This document shows, in pieces, positions 1 to 8,805 of a stretch of 64,000 nucleotides of DNA. A program made the translations under genes and the position numbers. Source of the DNA: Clostridiaceae bacterium (GTDB lineage Bacteria > Bacillota > Clostridia > Peptostreptococcales > Natronincolaceae); assembly GCA_018432235.1 (NCBI GenBank), contig JAHDLO010000016.1:62001-126000 (forward strand), read 5' to 3'. Numbering within the stretch: the first letter of the stretch is position 1; every line of letters starts with the position of its first letter. The notes beneath the pieces are model-generated. The model ran no database searches. It saw only the letters and a list, made by a program, of their open reading frames with translations, and was not told where the DNA came from.

Positions 1-886
1 AATGCTTTTGTGCGATGAAAAATACCACCAGTGACGGGATCAAGACGATTACCGACATGGCAAGGGTTTGATTCCACTGAACCAAGGTACTGGCATCCAT
101 AGACATCTTTAGGGCTATAGAAACCGGATACTTTTTTACACTGGAAATATAAATCAGAGGCCCCAGGAAATCGTTCATGGTCCACATAAATTGAAATAAT
201 GCAACGGAAATCATTGCCGGCTTCAGCATAGGGATGAGAATATACCATAGCACCTGAAAAGAGTTGCAGCCATCGATCACCGCAGCTTCCTCCAAGTCCT
301 TAGGCAAGCCCTTCATAAACTGTATCATCATAAATACGAAGAAGGCATCCACCGCAAAGGCTGCTGGCACCACTAGGGGCTTATAGCTATCCAGCCAATT
401 GAACTCTCTATACATAAGATATTGTGGTATCCTTAGTACAACATTTGGCAGCAGCAATGTGGCTATAAGTATTGAGAATAGTAGTTTTTTCCCTTTAAAT
501 TTAAACCTAGCAAATCCATAGGCGGTAACGGTTGTGGAAATCACGGTTAAAATCACCTTTGGTATAACGATTTTAAAGGTATTAGCAAAATAAGTGGCAA
601 AGGTATATTCTGTGGAGGTCTTCCAACCTCTAATATAGCCAGAGAAGTCAAACTCCTTTGGCATAAAGCCAATGGAGGTGAATATCTCCGCATTTGTCTT
701 AAAGGAGGCGCCAATTAGCCACACCAGAGGATATAGCATAAGAATCCCAACAGCAATTAATATGGCATATCTTACTGCACTATTAATCTTACCTCGCCTT
801 ATTCTTCTTTTTCTCAGCAGCATATCATTTTCCAATAGGTCATTAACTTCCTGATGATTGATTTGTGACTCTTGCTTCGCTTTCAT
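1..886 (-). CDS. Sugar ABC transporter permease, MalG type (partial)
   Basis: Inner-membrane permease of a CUT1 carbohydrate importer, the partner of the permease encoded just upstream. About 295 residues are visible and the C-terminus runs off the window. An N-terminal segment with charged residues and KRRIRRGK precedes the first membrane helix (ILIAVGILMLYPLVWLIGAS). The EAA loop that docks to the ATPase is present (EEAAVIDGCNSFQVLWYI, then a proline). The ATG shares its first base with the TAA stop of the upstream permease, so the two are translationally coupled. Last visible gene of the operon starting near 5395. Specificity cannot be read from the sequence; the neighbouring GH105 points to a uronic-acid oligosaccharide. 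Confidence 0.93.
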   Translation of the reverse strand, partial: MKAKQESQINHQEVNDLLENDMLLRKRRIRRGKINSAVRYAILIAVGILMLYPLVWLIGASFKTNAEIFTSIGFMPKEFDFSGYIRGWKTSTEYTFATYFANTFKIVIPKVILTVISTTVTAYGFARFKFKGKKLLFSILIATLLLPNVVLRIPQYLMYREFNWLDSYKPLVVPAAFAVDAFFVFMMIQFMKGLPKDLEEAAVIDGCNSFQVLWYILIPMLKPAMISVALFQFMWTMNDFLGPLIYISSVKKYPVSIALKMSMDASTLVQWNQTLAMSVIVLIPSLVVFFIAQKH

Positions 887-1761
887 TATTCATCGCCCCC
901 ATCATAGTGAACCCAGTACTTTTCTGACTTAAAGGTTATCATAGTAAATATCATGATTATAATAAACAGGAACCAGGCTAATGCACTGCCATAGCCCATT
1001 CTAAAGTACTTAAAGGCATTATCGTAGATATATAGCGGAAATAAGTAGGTAGAACGCAAGGGCCCGCCGCCGGTAATGATATATGGGCCATTGAATTCCT
1101 GGAAGGCTTGCACCAGCTGCATAATAAAATTGAAAAACACAATCGGTGTGATCAATGGCAAAGTGATTCTAAAGAATATTGAGGTCTTTGGCGCACCATC
1201 GATTCTGGCAGCCTCATAAAGCGATTCCGGTATATTTTTAAGGGCAGCCAGGAAGATTACCATCGGAGAACCAAACTGCCATACCCTCAAAAGGCTTATG
1301 GTAAATATGGCATATTTGGGATTTCCCAGCCAGCTGATGGGATCGGCACCGAATACCCCTATAATGATATTTATAAGTCCACTGTCTGCAAACAAAAACC
1401 GCCATAAAACTGCTATTGCTACGCTGCCCCCTAGAATGGAAGGAAGGTAATAGGCAGTTCTGAAAAAATTAACCGCCTTTAGCTTAAAGTTCAATATATA
1501 GGCAATGAACAACGCAAAGGTCAGCTTTAAAGGAACAGTAACAAAAACATAGATGAATGTAGTTTTAATTGAGGTTTTAAATAGCTCTGTTTCAAACATC
1601 TTTTTGTAATTGCCAAGGGCAATAAAATTTGGGCTTGATTGTAGATTATAATCGGTAAAGCTCAGCACAAAGGATGCAATAAAGGGATAGGCAGTGAATA
1701 CCAGGAGACCCACCAGCCAGGGTAGTATATAGAAATATCCTTCATATTTTTTTAGCTTCAT
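886..1761 (-). CDS. Sugar ABC transporter permease, MalF/UgpA type
   Basis: The 291-residue CUT1 permease forms the membrane channel with the MalG-type protein downstream. It starts with a short basic segment (MKLKKYEGY), has about six hydrophobic helices beginning with FYILPWLVGLLVFTAYPF, and carries the EAA loop (YEAARIDGAPKTSIFFRI) typical of binding-protein-dependent permeases. It is the short MalF form, without the large periplasmic insertion of enteric MalF. A GAAGGAGG ribosome binding site precedes the ATG. It lies 46 bases after the binding-protein gene and overlaps the next gene by one base, which fits a single operon under the LacI-type repressor at 5747-6748. Confidence 0.95.
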   Translation of the reverse strand: MKLKKYEGYFYILPWLVGLLVFTAYPFIASFVLSFTDYNLQSSPNFIALGNYKKMFETELFKTSIKTTFIYVFVTVPLKLTFALFIAYILNFKLKAVNFFRTAYYLPSILGGSVAIAVLWRFLFADSGLINIIIGVFGADPISWLGNPKYAIFTISLLRVWQFGSPMVIFLAALKNIPESLYEAARIDGAPKTSIFFRITLPLITPIVFFNFIMQLVQAFQEFNGPYIITGGGPLRSTYLFPLYIYDNAFKYFRMGYGSALAWFLFIIIMIFTMITFKSEKYWVHYDGGDE

Positions 1762-1807
1762 ATTTGCCTCCTTCTAGGATAAAGCGGGGGAGAAAGCTCC
1801 CCCTCCC

Positions 1808-3121
1808 CTATTTAGATAATTCTGCAACTAATGTATTAACTGTTGTGATAATATTCTCAGCAGCTGTTGTGGCATTAATCTTCTTGTAGCCAAACTCCTC
1901 CATTACCAATCTGTAGAAGGCTTGAAGCTCTGCATCTTCAAAATATGGTGAAATACCCTTTCCTAGGTTGGCCTTAACCTTTACGTTTCCATCATAGGTT
2001 AAGCTTGCCAGCATACCCTTATTTTCTAAGGTTTTTAAAGCACTTAAATTCGCTGGGATACCTCTTGAGGTTCCTAGGATTTCAGTGGCCTCTGGGTCTG
2101 AGGTCAAAAACTCTAAGAACTTTGCAGCTGCCTCGGGATGCTGAGTATTTTTATTGATGGCATAGCCCATAGAAATTTTTGCTAAAGCTGAGCTATGTGG
2201 TCCAAAATCCTTCAAGTAATCTCCTGCAACGATTTTTTGCTCTCCCTCAAGGGCAGCTTGGAATTTCTGAATGGCACTATCCCATTCATAGGTTCCGCCG
2301 TATTTACCTTGAATCCAACCAGGTGTTTGATCTACAGGTACATTTCCTGCTGCCCCTCTAACCTCAAGGGAAGGTGTTACGCCAGCATCAACCATTTTTT
2401 GATAGAAGTTAAGTCCATCAATTAACTCATCCTTGGTATAGGCTACCTTGTTGTCAACGATAAAGGGCTTACCGGTTTGCTGCTCTAAATAGTATAAAAT
2501 CATTAAGAAGGCATTGTATTGATCAAAGTCGAAGGGATAATAATCCTTGCCCAGCTTTGTTTTAAATACCTCAGCTGCTGTAAATAAATCATCAAAGGTT
2601 TTAGGGATCTCAAGCCCTGCTTTTTGATAGGTGGTTTCATTAAAATAGAAGACCTTGCCGCCTACGCCTACAGGCAGACCATTTAATTTTCCATTAATTG
2701 TCATTTGATCTAATAATGATTTATCGTAGTTGCTCAGGGTTATGATATCCTTTAATTCATTCATGTCGTAGAAGCCATTGCCATCCTTTGAGAATAGCCA
2801 TAGCCAGTTCCAGTTTACCTGCAATATATCTGGCGCAGTGTTACCTAAAATCTGTGTGGTGACCTTTTCTTGATGTCCTGTCCAGCCGCCATATTCTGCA
2901 GAAATTTTAATGCTTGGGTTTTTTTCCTCGAATAATTTGATGGCAGCTAAAGTACTTTCATGTCTTTCATCCCCGCCCCACCAGGAAAATCTTAATGTCA
3001 CTTCCTCAGGCGCATTGTCTTCTGCTGGGTTGTTGTTGGCAGGCTGATTTGTAGTGCCACAGGCCGCCAGCAGCATTACCAATGCTAAAACCATAGCTAA
3101 CATTCTAGACTTCTTCTTCAT
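1808..3121 (-). CDS. Sugar ABC transporter substrate-binding lipoprotein
   Basis: Extracellular solute-binding protein, family 1, about 437 residues. The N-terminus is a lipoprotein signal: MKKKSRMLAMVLALV followed by the lipobox LLAAC, so the mature protein would be anchored by Cys. The following stretch (TTNQPANNNPAEDNAPEE) is a typical flexible linker, then VTLRFSWWGGDERH begins the binding fold. An upstream in-frame start would add seven residues, but GAGGGAGGAT sits 9 bases before the ATG at 3121, so I take that start. It lies between the GH105 gene and the two permeases. The ligand is inferred, from the GH105 neighbour, to be a pectin- or glycosaminoglycan-type unsaturated oligosaccharide. 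Confidence 0.95.
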   Translation of the reverse strand: MKKKSRMLAMVLALVMLLAACGTTNQPANNNPAEDNAPEEVTLRFSWWGGDERHESTLAAIKLFEEKNPSIKISAEYGGWTGHQEKVTTQILGNTAPDILQVNWNWLWLFSKDGNGFYDMNELKDIITLSNYDKSLLDQMTINGKLNGLPVGVGGKVFYFNETTYQKAGLEIPKTFDDLFTAAEVFKTKLGKDYYPFDFDQYNAFLMILYYLEQQTGKPFIVDNKVAYTKDELIDGLNFYQKMVDAGVTPSLEVRGAAGNVPVDQTPGWIQGKYGGTYEWDSAIQKFQAALEGEQKIVAGDYLKDFGPHSSALAKISMGYAINKNTQHPEAAAKFLEFLTSDPEATEILGTSRGIPANLSALKTLENKGMLASLTYDGNVKVKANLGKGISPYFEDAELQAFYRLVMEEFGYKKINATTAAENIITTVNTLVAELSK

Positions 3122-3184
3122 AAAATTAATATCCTCCCTCATCTATTTATTTTTAGCCTATGCTTGTGCATTAAGGCATAAAAA

Positions 3185-4252
3185 CTAGTACAAATACTCA
3201 CTATAGGCCATCATTAAGGCCCCCACACCCTTTGGATCATTGATGGTGATTTTTTCAGAAATATAGTACTCATAGCTGCCGTCTCGATATGGGGTATTTC
3301 CCAGGCCAGCAACGCCACATATGCCTCCTAAATGCTTGTTATCTGAATCTAAGTATGTATTGATAACACCCTCAAAGGCTTTAAGCCCATACGCCTTCAT
3401 TGCCTCAGGGATATAGCCTAGCCTTACTGCCTTCATGAGGGTGTAGGCTATCATCAATGATGCGGAGGTTTCCAAATAATTGCCTTCCCTAGGACCAGCA
3501 TCGATGACCTGATACCACAGGCCGCTTTTTTCCTCTCGATACCTTAGTAAGCCCTCTAGGGCCTCCACCAGCATTTCCTTCAGTGCTTTGCAATAGGCTT
3601 CTTCATCAGCAATTATTTCCAAGGTGTCCACCAATGCCATAGCATACCAGCCCATAGCCCTTCCCCAAAAGTTCTTGGATAATCCTGTGTTGGGATCGCA
3701 CCAGGCCTCTTTTCTGCTTTCATCATAGCCATGATAGTAAAGCTGCTTTTTGGCATCCCATACTCTTTTTCTCACATTTAAAAACTGATGACAGATGTCC
3801 TCTATGTATATTCCACGGTTGAAAACCTTTTCATATTTGGCATAAAAGGGCATAGCCATATAAAGGCCATCCAGCCAAACCTGATTGGGATATATTTTTT
3901 TATGCCAGAAGTTCTTTTCCTGAGTTCTTGGATGCTTATCTAATTGTCCCTTCAGTCGTTCAATTGCCTGCCTATATTTTACCTGTCCTGTAAGCGTGTA
4001 AATATCAAATAAAACCTTTCCAGCATTGATATTATCGATATTGAACTCCTCTGGTCTGTAATTGATAATGCCGCCTTCAGCAGTCACAAAGCCCTCCAGC
4101 TGATCCAATATAAAGGCAAGATATTTTTCCTGCTGGGTTACCCTGTATAAATCCATAGCCCCCTTATAAATACAGCCATCCTCATAATTCCAGCTTGCCT
4201 TATAGGGGGTATAATTGCTTAAATAGCTATCTATAAAGCTTTCTATACTCAT
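3185..4252 (-). CDS. GH88/GH105 unsaturated glucuronyl or rhamnogalacturonyl hydrolase
   Basis: Cytoplasmic hydrolase that removes the 4,5-unsaturated uronic acid left at the non-reducing end by polysaccharide lyases. It is about 355 residues, normal for YteR-like GH105. The (alpha/alpha)6-barrel motifs are visible: DNINAGKVLFDIY around residue 73 and VWLDGLYMAMPF around 126-136, whose Asp128 corresponds to the catalytic acid of YteR, then NFWGRAMGWYAMAL. No signal peptide, so the substrate must be imported by the ABC system. I prefer the ATG at 4252 because GGGGAG lies 7 bases before it; an ATG 15 bases upstream has no ribosome binding site. Rhamnogalacturonan versus other uronides cannot be settled by eye. 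Confidence 0.9.
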   Translation of the reverse strand: MSIESFIDSYLSNYTPYKASWNYEDGCIYKGAMDLYRVTQQEKYLAFILDQLEGFVTAEGGIINYRPEEFNIDNINAGKVLFDIYTLTGQVKYRQAIERLKGQLDKHPRTQEKNFWHKKIYPNQVWLDGLYMAMPFYAKYEKVFNRGIYIEDICHQFLNVRKRVWDAKKQLYYHGYDESRKEAWCDPNTGLSKNFWGRAMGWYAMALVDTLEIIADEEAYCKALKEMLVEALEGLLRYREEKSGLWYQVIDAGPREGNYLETSASLMIAYTLMKAVRLGYIPEAMKAYGLKAFEGVINTYLDSDNKHLGGICGVAGLGNTPYRDGSYEYYISEKITINDPKGVGALMMAYSEYLY

Positions 4253-4270
4253 GGCTTTACTCCCCATTCT

Positions 4271-5395
4271 CTATAGTGATATATTTTCTTCCGTATCAAA
4301 ATCAAAGATATGGCATTTGTTCATATCGAACCAGAAGCTATAATCCTCACTCAAATTCAATTTTTTAATTCTATCAGGATTAAGCCTTGATATGTATTGA
4401 TTGCCCTGTATATCAAAGTATACAAACTCCTCATTACCCATTTGCTCGATGATTGAAATATTACCGGAAGCATAATTTGAAGCTTCATTAGAATGGGTTT
4501 CATGGGACTTAATATGCTCAGGTCTGATACCGAACCATATATTTTTTCCCACATAGGCCTCAACCTTCTTAGCCTTTTCCTGCGGCAACTCTAATTCAAG
4601 TGCATCTATTTTAACCGCAAGGCGGCCCTCCTTCTTTATCAGCTCCCCCTTGACAATATTCATGGCGGGGGCACCTATAAAGCCAGCTACGAATCTGTTG
4701 GCGGGCTTGTTATAAAGATTTAAAGGGGTATCCACCTGCATAATTTCTCCCAGCTTCATTACACAAATCCTGTCCCCCATGGTCATAGCCTCAACTTGAT
4801 CGTGGGTAACATAGATCATGGTTGCCGGTTGTCCTTCCTCCTTCAGCTGTCGATGCAGCTGATTGATCCTAACCCGCATGGATACCCTTAGCTTTGCATC
4901 CAGATTAGACAAGGGCTCATCGAAGAGGAATACCTCCGGCTTTCTAACAATCGCTCTGCCTACCGCCACCCTTTGTCGCTGTCCTCCGGACATTTCCTTA
5001 GGCTTCCGCTTGAGCAGGTCTGTGATTTCCAGCTTATCAGCCGCCTCAGTAACACGTCTTTCTATTTCATCCTTAGGTGTCTTCTGAAATTTCAAACCAA
5101 AGGCCATGTTTTCATAGGCTGTCATGTGAGGATACAGCGCATAATTTTGGAATACCATCGCAATCCCTCTATCCTTTGGTGGCACCTCGTTAACACACTT
5201 ATTACCTATCCATATCTCCCCTCCGGTGATATCCTCAAGGCCTGCAATCATCCTAAGCGTTGTGGATTTTGAGCAGCCTGAGGGTCCTACAAAAACCATG
5301 AATTCTCCATCCTTTATCTGAAGATCGATGCCATGGACCGCCTTAAATCCATTGGGATATTCCTTTTCCACCTTTTTTAAAATTACCTCTGCCAT
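4271..5395 (-). CDS. ugpC: Sugar ABC transporter ATPase, UgpC/MsmX type
   Basis: ATPase that energises CUT1 sugar importers; about 374 residues including the C-terminal TOBE/MalK regulatory region. Visible motifs: Q-loop [13 protein letters not shown], signature LSGG-like [14 protein letters not shown], Walker [17 protein letters not shown], switch His in YVTHDQ. The Walker A reads [10 protein letters not shown]: the usual glycine before the lysine is serine (codon TCA), which is unusual but the rest is intact. AAGGAG stands 7 bases before the ATG at 5395, so an in-frame start 18 bases upstream is less likely. First gene of the operon; MsmX-type ATPases often serve several importers, so it may act beyond this operon. 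Confidence 0.94.
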   Translation of the reverse strand: MAEVILKKVEKEYPNGFKAVHGIDLQIKDGEFMVFVGPSGCSKSTTLRMIAGLEDITGGEIWIGNKCVNEVPPKDRGIAMVFQNYALYPHMTAYENMAFGLKFQKTPKDEIERRVTEAADKLEITDLLKRKPKEMSGGQRQRVAVGRAIVRKPEVFLFDEPLSNLDAKLRVSMRVRINQLHRQLKEEGQPATMIYVTHDQVEAMTMGDRICVMKLGEIMQVDTPLNLYNKPANRFVAGFIGAPAMNIVKGELIKKEGRLAVKIDALELELPQEKAKKVEAYVGKNIWFGIRPEHIKSHETHSNEASNYASGNISIIEQMGNEEFVYFDIQGNQYISRLNPDRIKKLNLSEDYSFWFDMNKCHIFDFDTEENISL

Positions 5396-5590
5396 ATTCT
5401 CGCTCCTTTTCAAATTTCTTTGGCCTATTGATATCAGTAGTGCCCCTGTTGTGTCTTGAGAATAGTCCTTACAGTCGCAGGCAATTTTCCTTGCCCTTCA
5501 CCGGGGTTTATACTCACCGAGCTGTCGGCCCTATGTTTTGTGATATTTTTGTTAACTGTATTGTCCGGAGTTTTCAGTGTTTTCTAGCTT
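5396..5590 (-). other. Long, probably structured 5' leader of the ugpC operon
   Basis: If transcription starts just after the -10 box at 5596-5601, the ugpC mRNA carries a leader of about 190 bases. The central part (about 5430-5540) is richer in G+C than its surroundings and contains GGTG twice and the run TGCGACTGTAAGG, similar to the core of cobalamin riboswitches with comparable spacing. The AGGGAA box and the 3' GACCTGCC element of that class are missing, so I do not call it a B12 riboswitch. It may be an unrecognised cis-acting RNA or simply a long leader. Confidence 0.35.
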
Positions 5591-5595
5591 AAAGT

Positions 5596-5631
5596 ATTAT
5601 ATTTAGGAAATAAAAATGTTAACGTGTGCAT
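5596..5631 (-). promoter_or_regulatory. ugpC operon promoter with LacI-family operator
   Basis: On the minus strand a TATAAT box (5601-5596) follows TTAACA at 15-base spacing. The upstream element overlaps a 15-base site at 5617-5631, TGTTAACGTGTGCAT on the plus strand, which has the LacI-family layout TG-N4-CG-N4-CA. The identical 15 bases occur in inverse orientation in front of the LacI-type gene at 6779-6793, so one repressor very probably binds both. The -10 assignment is by eye. Confidence 0.7.
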
Positions 5632-5680
5632 AGAAAAGCAAAAAAATATTTTTATGTATATAGCCTCAGCTTCTTAACTC

Positions 5681-5742
5681 GTACCTTGCGTCACTTAAAT
5701 ATTGGATAACCTACTCTACAGCTTTTAAGCGACGCAAGGTAC
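5681..5742. repeat. Long-loop inverted repeat beside the lacI-type gene
   Basis: Two 17-base arms (5681-5697, GTACCTTGCGTCACTTA; 5726-5742) pair with a single G-T type mismatch around a 28-base loop. It lies 4 bases beyond the stop of the LacI-type gene, without a T run, so it is a poor terminator. The arm ends resemble the sequences at 18843-18860, 18945-18970, 21200-21215 and 21350-21365, suggesting a degenerate dispersed element. Confidence 0.6.
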
Positions 5743-5746
5743 TAGC

Positions 5747-6748
5747 TTATTTGATTGCCCTTACGGATTCTCTTTGCACCAGCTCAGTTTTCAGGTAGAT
5801 TCTTTCCTTCGGAACATCAATACCTTCTATCAATTGGATGAGCTTCTCAGCTCCCTCCTTGCTGATCTTTTCAATGGGTCTCTTTATGGTGGTTAGTGCG
5901 GGAGTGAGGTATGATGTGAAGATATTATCGTCGAAGCCTATCAAGGACATTTTATCAGGTATACTGATACCCTTTTCTCCCAAGGCCTTCATAGCACCTA
6001 CAGCCATGTCGTCATTGGAGCAAAATACAGCAGTAGGGAGATCCTCCAGCTGTAAAAGCTGCTGCATTGCCCTATAGCCGCTTTCTAAATCGTAGTTCCC
6101 CTTCACGATATAGGCCTTGCTGATGGATATGCCATTATCCATTAAGGCTTCCATATAGCCCTCTTTTCTTTCAAGAGTGGATTTAAAGCCCTCCTGCCCT
6201 TCAATTATGGCTATTTTTCTATGCCCGTTTTCGATCAAATGCCGAACAGCCTTATAGGCTCCTCTTTTGTCATCCGATAGAATATTAATCAAATTGGGCT
6301 CCTCAACCTCACGATTCAATACAACCGTGGGAATATTCTTCTCCAACACCCTATAAATAAAAGCATTGTCCTTTGTGCTCTGGGTCATTACAATGATGCC
6401 ATCGAAGTTGTTTTTGTTGATCAGGTTATAGTTCTGGTAGTCGTCAATACCCTTTACAATCAAGCTGTATTTGTCCTTTATGATATGATTGACACCCTTC
6501 ACCACATCGTGAAAGAAGTGGGAGGATGTACCCTTTGTGATTGTAGAAAAGAATAGCCCTATATTATAGGATTTCTCCAGCACCAGACTTCTGGCGCTAT
6601 AATTTGGGGTATAATTCAATTCATGTGCAATGGTCTTTATCTTGTCTCTGGTTTCCGGATTGATCAAAGGGCTGTCGTTTAAAGCCCTGGAAACCGTTGT
6701 ATGGGAAACGTTTGCAATATTTGCTATATCCTTTATAGTAACACTCAT
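5747..6748 (-). CDS. LacI-family transcriptional regulator
   Basis: DNA-binding regulator of 333 residues, normal for LacI/GalR. Residues 3-25 form the helix-turn-helix (TIKDIANIANVSHTTVSRALN), followed by the hinge region (LNYTPNYSARSLV) that contacts the operator minor groove, then a periplasmic-binding-protein-like sugar domain. The ATG has GAGGTGG 5 bases upstream. Its own promoter and that of the adjacent ABC/GH105 operon carry the same 15-base operator, so it should repress both, with release by an imported sugar. The effector cannot be read from sequence; an unsaturated uronide or its breakdown product is inferred from the operon. Confidence 0.95.
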   Translation of the reverse strand: MSVTIKDIANIANVSHTTVSRALNDSPLINPETRDKIKTIAHELNYTPNYSARSLVLEKSYNIGLFFSTITKGTSSHFFHDVVKGVNHIIKDKYSLIVKGIDDYQNYNLINKNNFDGIIVMTQSTKDNAFIYRVLEKNIPTVVLNREVEEPNLINILSDDKRGAYKAVRHLIENGHRKIAIIEGQEGFKSTLERKEGYMEALMDNGISISKAYIVKGNYDLESGYRAMQQLLQLEDLPTAVFCSNDDMAVGAMKALGEKGISIPDKMSLIGFDDNIFTSYLTPALTTIKRPIEKISKEGAEKLIQLIEGIDVPKERIYLKTELVQRESVRAIK

Positions 6749-6754
6749 ATTACC

Positions 6755-6793
6755 ACCTCGAATTTATTCTATCACACAATGCACACGTTAACA
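6755..6793 (-). promoter_or_regulatory. Promoter and operator of the LacI-type gene
   Basis: The site at 6779-6793 reads ATGCACACGTTAACA on the plus strand, the exact reverse complement of the ugpC-operon operator. On the minus strand TTGTTA and TAGAAT with 17-base spacing form a plausible promoter whose -35 and spacer overlap the site, so autorepression is expected. Confidence 0.65.
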
Positions 6794-6914
6794 ATGATTT
6801 ATTTGAAAATTTATTAAGTTTTGATTATTCTTTTATGCGCGCCGTAATTTTAAACAAATCTAAGGCTTGATGTTATTAATATAACAGCCACAATCAATAG
6901 AGGCTCCAAAAATA

Positions 6915-6938
6915 AAAAACCCTAATTCTAGAGTTTTT
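6915..6938 (-). terminator. Terminator of the PTS/amino-sugar operon
   Basis: An 11-base stem with one mismatch (AAAAAACCCTA pairing with TAGAGTTTTTT) overlaps the nagB stop codon and continues into a T-rich run on the minus strand. It ends the operon that begins at 13397. Confidence 0.6.
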
Positions 6939-7677
6939 TATAAGTAGCCGCCACCAATAATGCCGCTGCGGCCTTATCCAATATCACCGTAACCGCCTGA
7001 TGCAGCTGCAATATAGATGCAGGAAGCTCCGGCGTTATTTTATGATTAAGCATTCTATATACGGTTTTGGCCTTTTCTTCGCCGCTGGCTAAAAGGAGTA
7101 TTTTTTTAGATTTCATTATTGTCTTTATGCCCATGCTGATGGCCTCTCTGGGCACCTCATCTATGGAGCTAAAGAAACGAGAATTAGCTTCAATCGTCTC
7201 ATTATCCAATTTAACTAGATGGGTTAAGGCCTCAAATTGAATATCTGGCTCATTAAAGCCAATATGTCCATTTCTGCCAATACCCAAAAGCTGTAGGTCT
7301 ATGCCACCCCTTGTGCTTATTTTCTCCTCATAGTCTCTGCATTCTGCCTCTACATCCGCTGCCCTACCATTGGGTATATATACATTTTCCATTTTTATAT
7401 CCACATGCTGAAAAAGATGCTGATACATGTAATACCAATAGCTCTGCTCATTGACTCTCTCCAGCCCATAATACTCATCAAGATTAAAGGTGACGACATC
7501 ATTAAAGCTTATCCTGCCCTCCTGGTATATTCTCACCAGCTCCTGATAGGTGCCGGTGGGGGTGGCGCCTGTCGCCAGCCCCAGCACGCTATCTGGCTTT
7601 AGGGTAATTTGGCTGGCTATAATATTTGCTGCCCTTTTGCTCATGCTATCATAATTATCCGCCACTATTATTTGCAT
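6928..7677 (-). CDS. nagB: Glucosamine-6-phosphate deaminase
   Basis: Converts glucosamine 6-phosphate to fructose 6-phosphate and ammonia, the last step of amino-sugar catabolism. About 249 residues, within the NagB range. Motifs: VLGLATGATPTGTY in the sugar-phosphate site, FNLDEYYGL with the catalytic Asp, and LGIGRNGHIGFNEP containing the ring-opening His. I place the start at MQIIVADNY (7677), which aligns with other NagB N-termini and has AAGGGAAG upstream; a TTG start 45 bases earlier would add an unrelated extension. Last gene of the sigma-54 operon. No NagA deacetylase is encoded in this window, so that step must come from elsewhere. Confidence 0.95.
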   Translation of the reverse strand: MQIIVADNYDSMSKRAANIIASQITLKPDSVLGLATGATPTGTYQELVRIYQEGRISFNDVVTFNLDEYYGLERVNEQSYWYYMYQHLFQHVDIKMENVYIPNGRAADVEAECRDYEEKISTRGGIDLQLLGIGRNGHIGFNEPDIQFEALTHLVKLDNETIEANSRFFSSIDEVPREAISMGIKTIMKSKKILLLASGEEKAKTVYRMLNHKITPELPASILQLHQAVTVILDKAAAALLVAATYKKL

Positions 7678-7724
7678 AATTAAACTTCCCTTCATGGCCT
7701 CACTAATCCCTTTTTTATCCAAAG

Positions 7725-8804
7725 CTACTTAAATTTAAAGCTTTGCCAGGGTTTTATGTCGTCAATCAGGAATAGCTCCTCCTCCTTCACTCTACCTACG
7801 ACACTGGTTCTTCCACTGTTCTCCATGTCCTTAAGGGCTATTTGCAGCTCTCCTGCATATCTGTCATAAAGAGAGCTTTCAATGAGTATGTCGCCCCTTT
7901 TGATTGGAGCCGGATTGATCAGCTCAAATCTGACATCCCTATATTTGATCCTTCCCTGGGTAGAACGAATCATGTAGTCCGAGACGTCCCCCCTATTAAA
8001 ATGATGCTCCTCGAATACAAGCCTTCTCTCCAGCTGCGGCAGCGCATCAATAAGCTCTACCCTTAATTCTAAGATATTTTTATCCATTTCTCCTAAAGCC
8101 TTCAGCTCAGCATCAGAAGCAAAGGCATTGGCAATTATGACATCATCGATTAGCTGTGTATTGAAAATATCCTTTGCCTGCACCGCTATAGGCTGGCCTC
8201 TATGCTCCTCCAGGGTACAAAGCCCCTCATTAACCCGCCATGGGCCAATGCTACCACTATTGGAGGAAACAAAGGCCGCAGTCCTGATACCTTTTTCTTT
8301 AAAATCTCTGGAGGTTATCATAAAATGACCTCTGGATAAACCAGTATATCTATGGGGGTAAAAGTTATGACAGCCCACCAGATTTTCGAGATTAGGCTGA
8401 TAAGACAAAATATTATCCAGATATCTGGTCCCATTACTCATATTGATCTCTATTTTAAGCCCATGGGGATTATAGGTCATAAAGCTCTCCTCCATGCCGC
8501 TGAAGCCTAAATCCAGCCGTATGCCTGCCAGCTTTAAATCTGCGAAAAAGCTTAAGTCCTGATGGCTGACATGGAAGCCTTCAAATACCGCAGGGCTGAC
8601 ATCTGCAAAAACCGCCATGCTTAAATCCCTGGCATGCTGGTTTAATCGTCTGAATTCCTCAAGAGCCTTATTTTTATCCCCCTCCATGGAAATCAAGCAG
8701 GTAAAGACTCTGCTGAAGCCATAATTAGCAGCTTTGGTTAAATAGCTGATATTATCCTCAAGGGTGCTGCTGCCGGGATAAATTGAAACTCCCAATTTCC
8801 TCAT
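7725..8804 (-). CDS. mupG: MupG-family (DUF871) 6-phospho-N-acetylmuramidase-like protein
   Basis: About 359 residues with the features of the DUF871/MupG family: N-terminal TIM-barrel start KLGVSIYPGSSTLEDN, then FADVSPAVF, LRLDLG-like IRLDLGFSG, and LVGCHNFYPHRYTGLS. In Staphylococcus MupG hydrolyses MurNAc-6-phosphate-GlcNAc made by PTS uptake. The ATG at 8804 has AAGGAGGGATAGC upstream; longer in-frame starts lack a ribosome binding site. It follows the IIA gene by one base and precedes nagB, in an operon with NagK and GH4. Together these suggest salvage of cell-wall disaccharides. MurQ, needed to use MurNAc-6-phosphate, is not in the window. Confidence 0.85.
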   Translation of the reverse strand: MRKLGVSIYPGSSTLEDNISYLTKAANYGFSRVFTCLISMEGDKNKALEEFRRLNQHARDLSMAVFADVSPAVFEGFHVSHQDLSFFADLKLAGIRLDLGFSGMEESFMTYNPHGLKIEINMSNGTRYLDNILSYQPNLENLVGCHNFYPHRYTGLSRGHFMITSRDFKEKGIRTAAFVSSNSGSIGPWRVNEGLCTLEEHRGQPIAVQAKDIFNTQLIDDVIIANAFASDAELKALGEMDKNILELRVELIDALPQLERRLVFEEHHFNRGDVSDYMIRSTQGRIKYRDVRFELINPAPIKRGDILIESSLYDRYAGELQIALKDMENSGRTSVVGRVKEEELFLIDDIKPWQSFKFK

Positions 8805-8805
8805 G

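Noticed and set aside
5396..5590. Cobalamin riboswitch call for the ugpC leader
   Set aside because: Only the GGTG and CTGTAA parts match; the AGGGAA box and the 3' GACCTGCC element seen in both real copies at 42443-42926 are missing.
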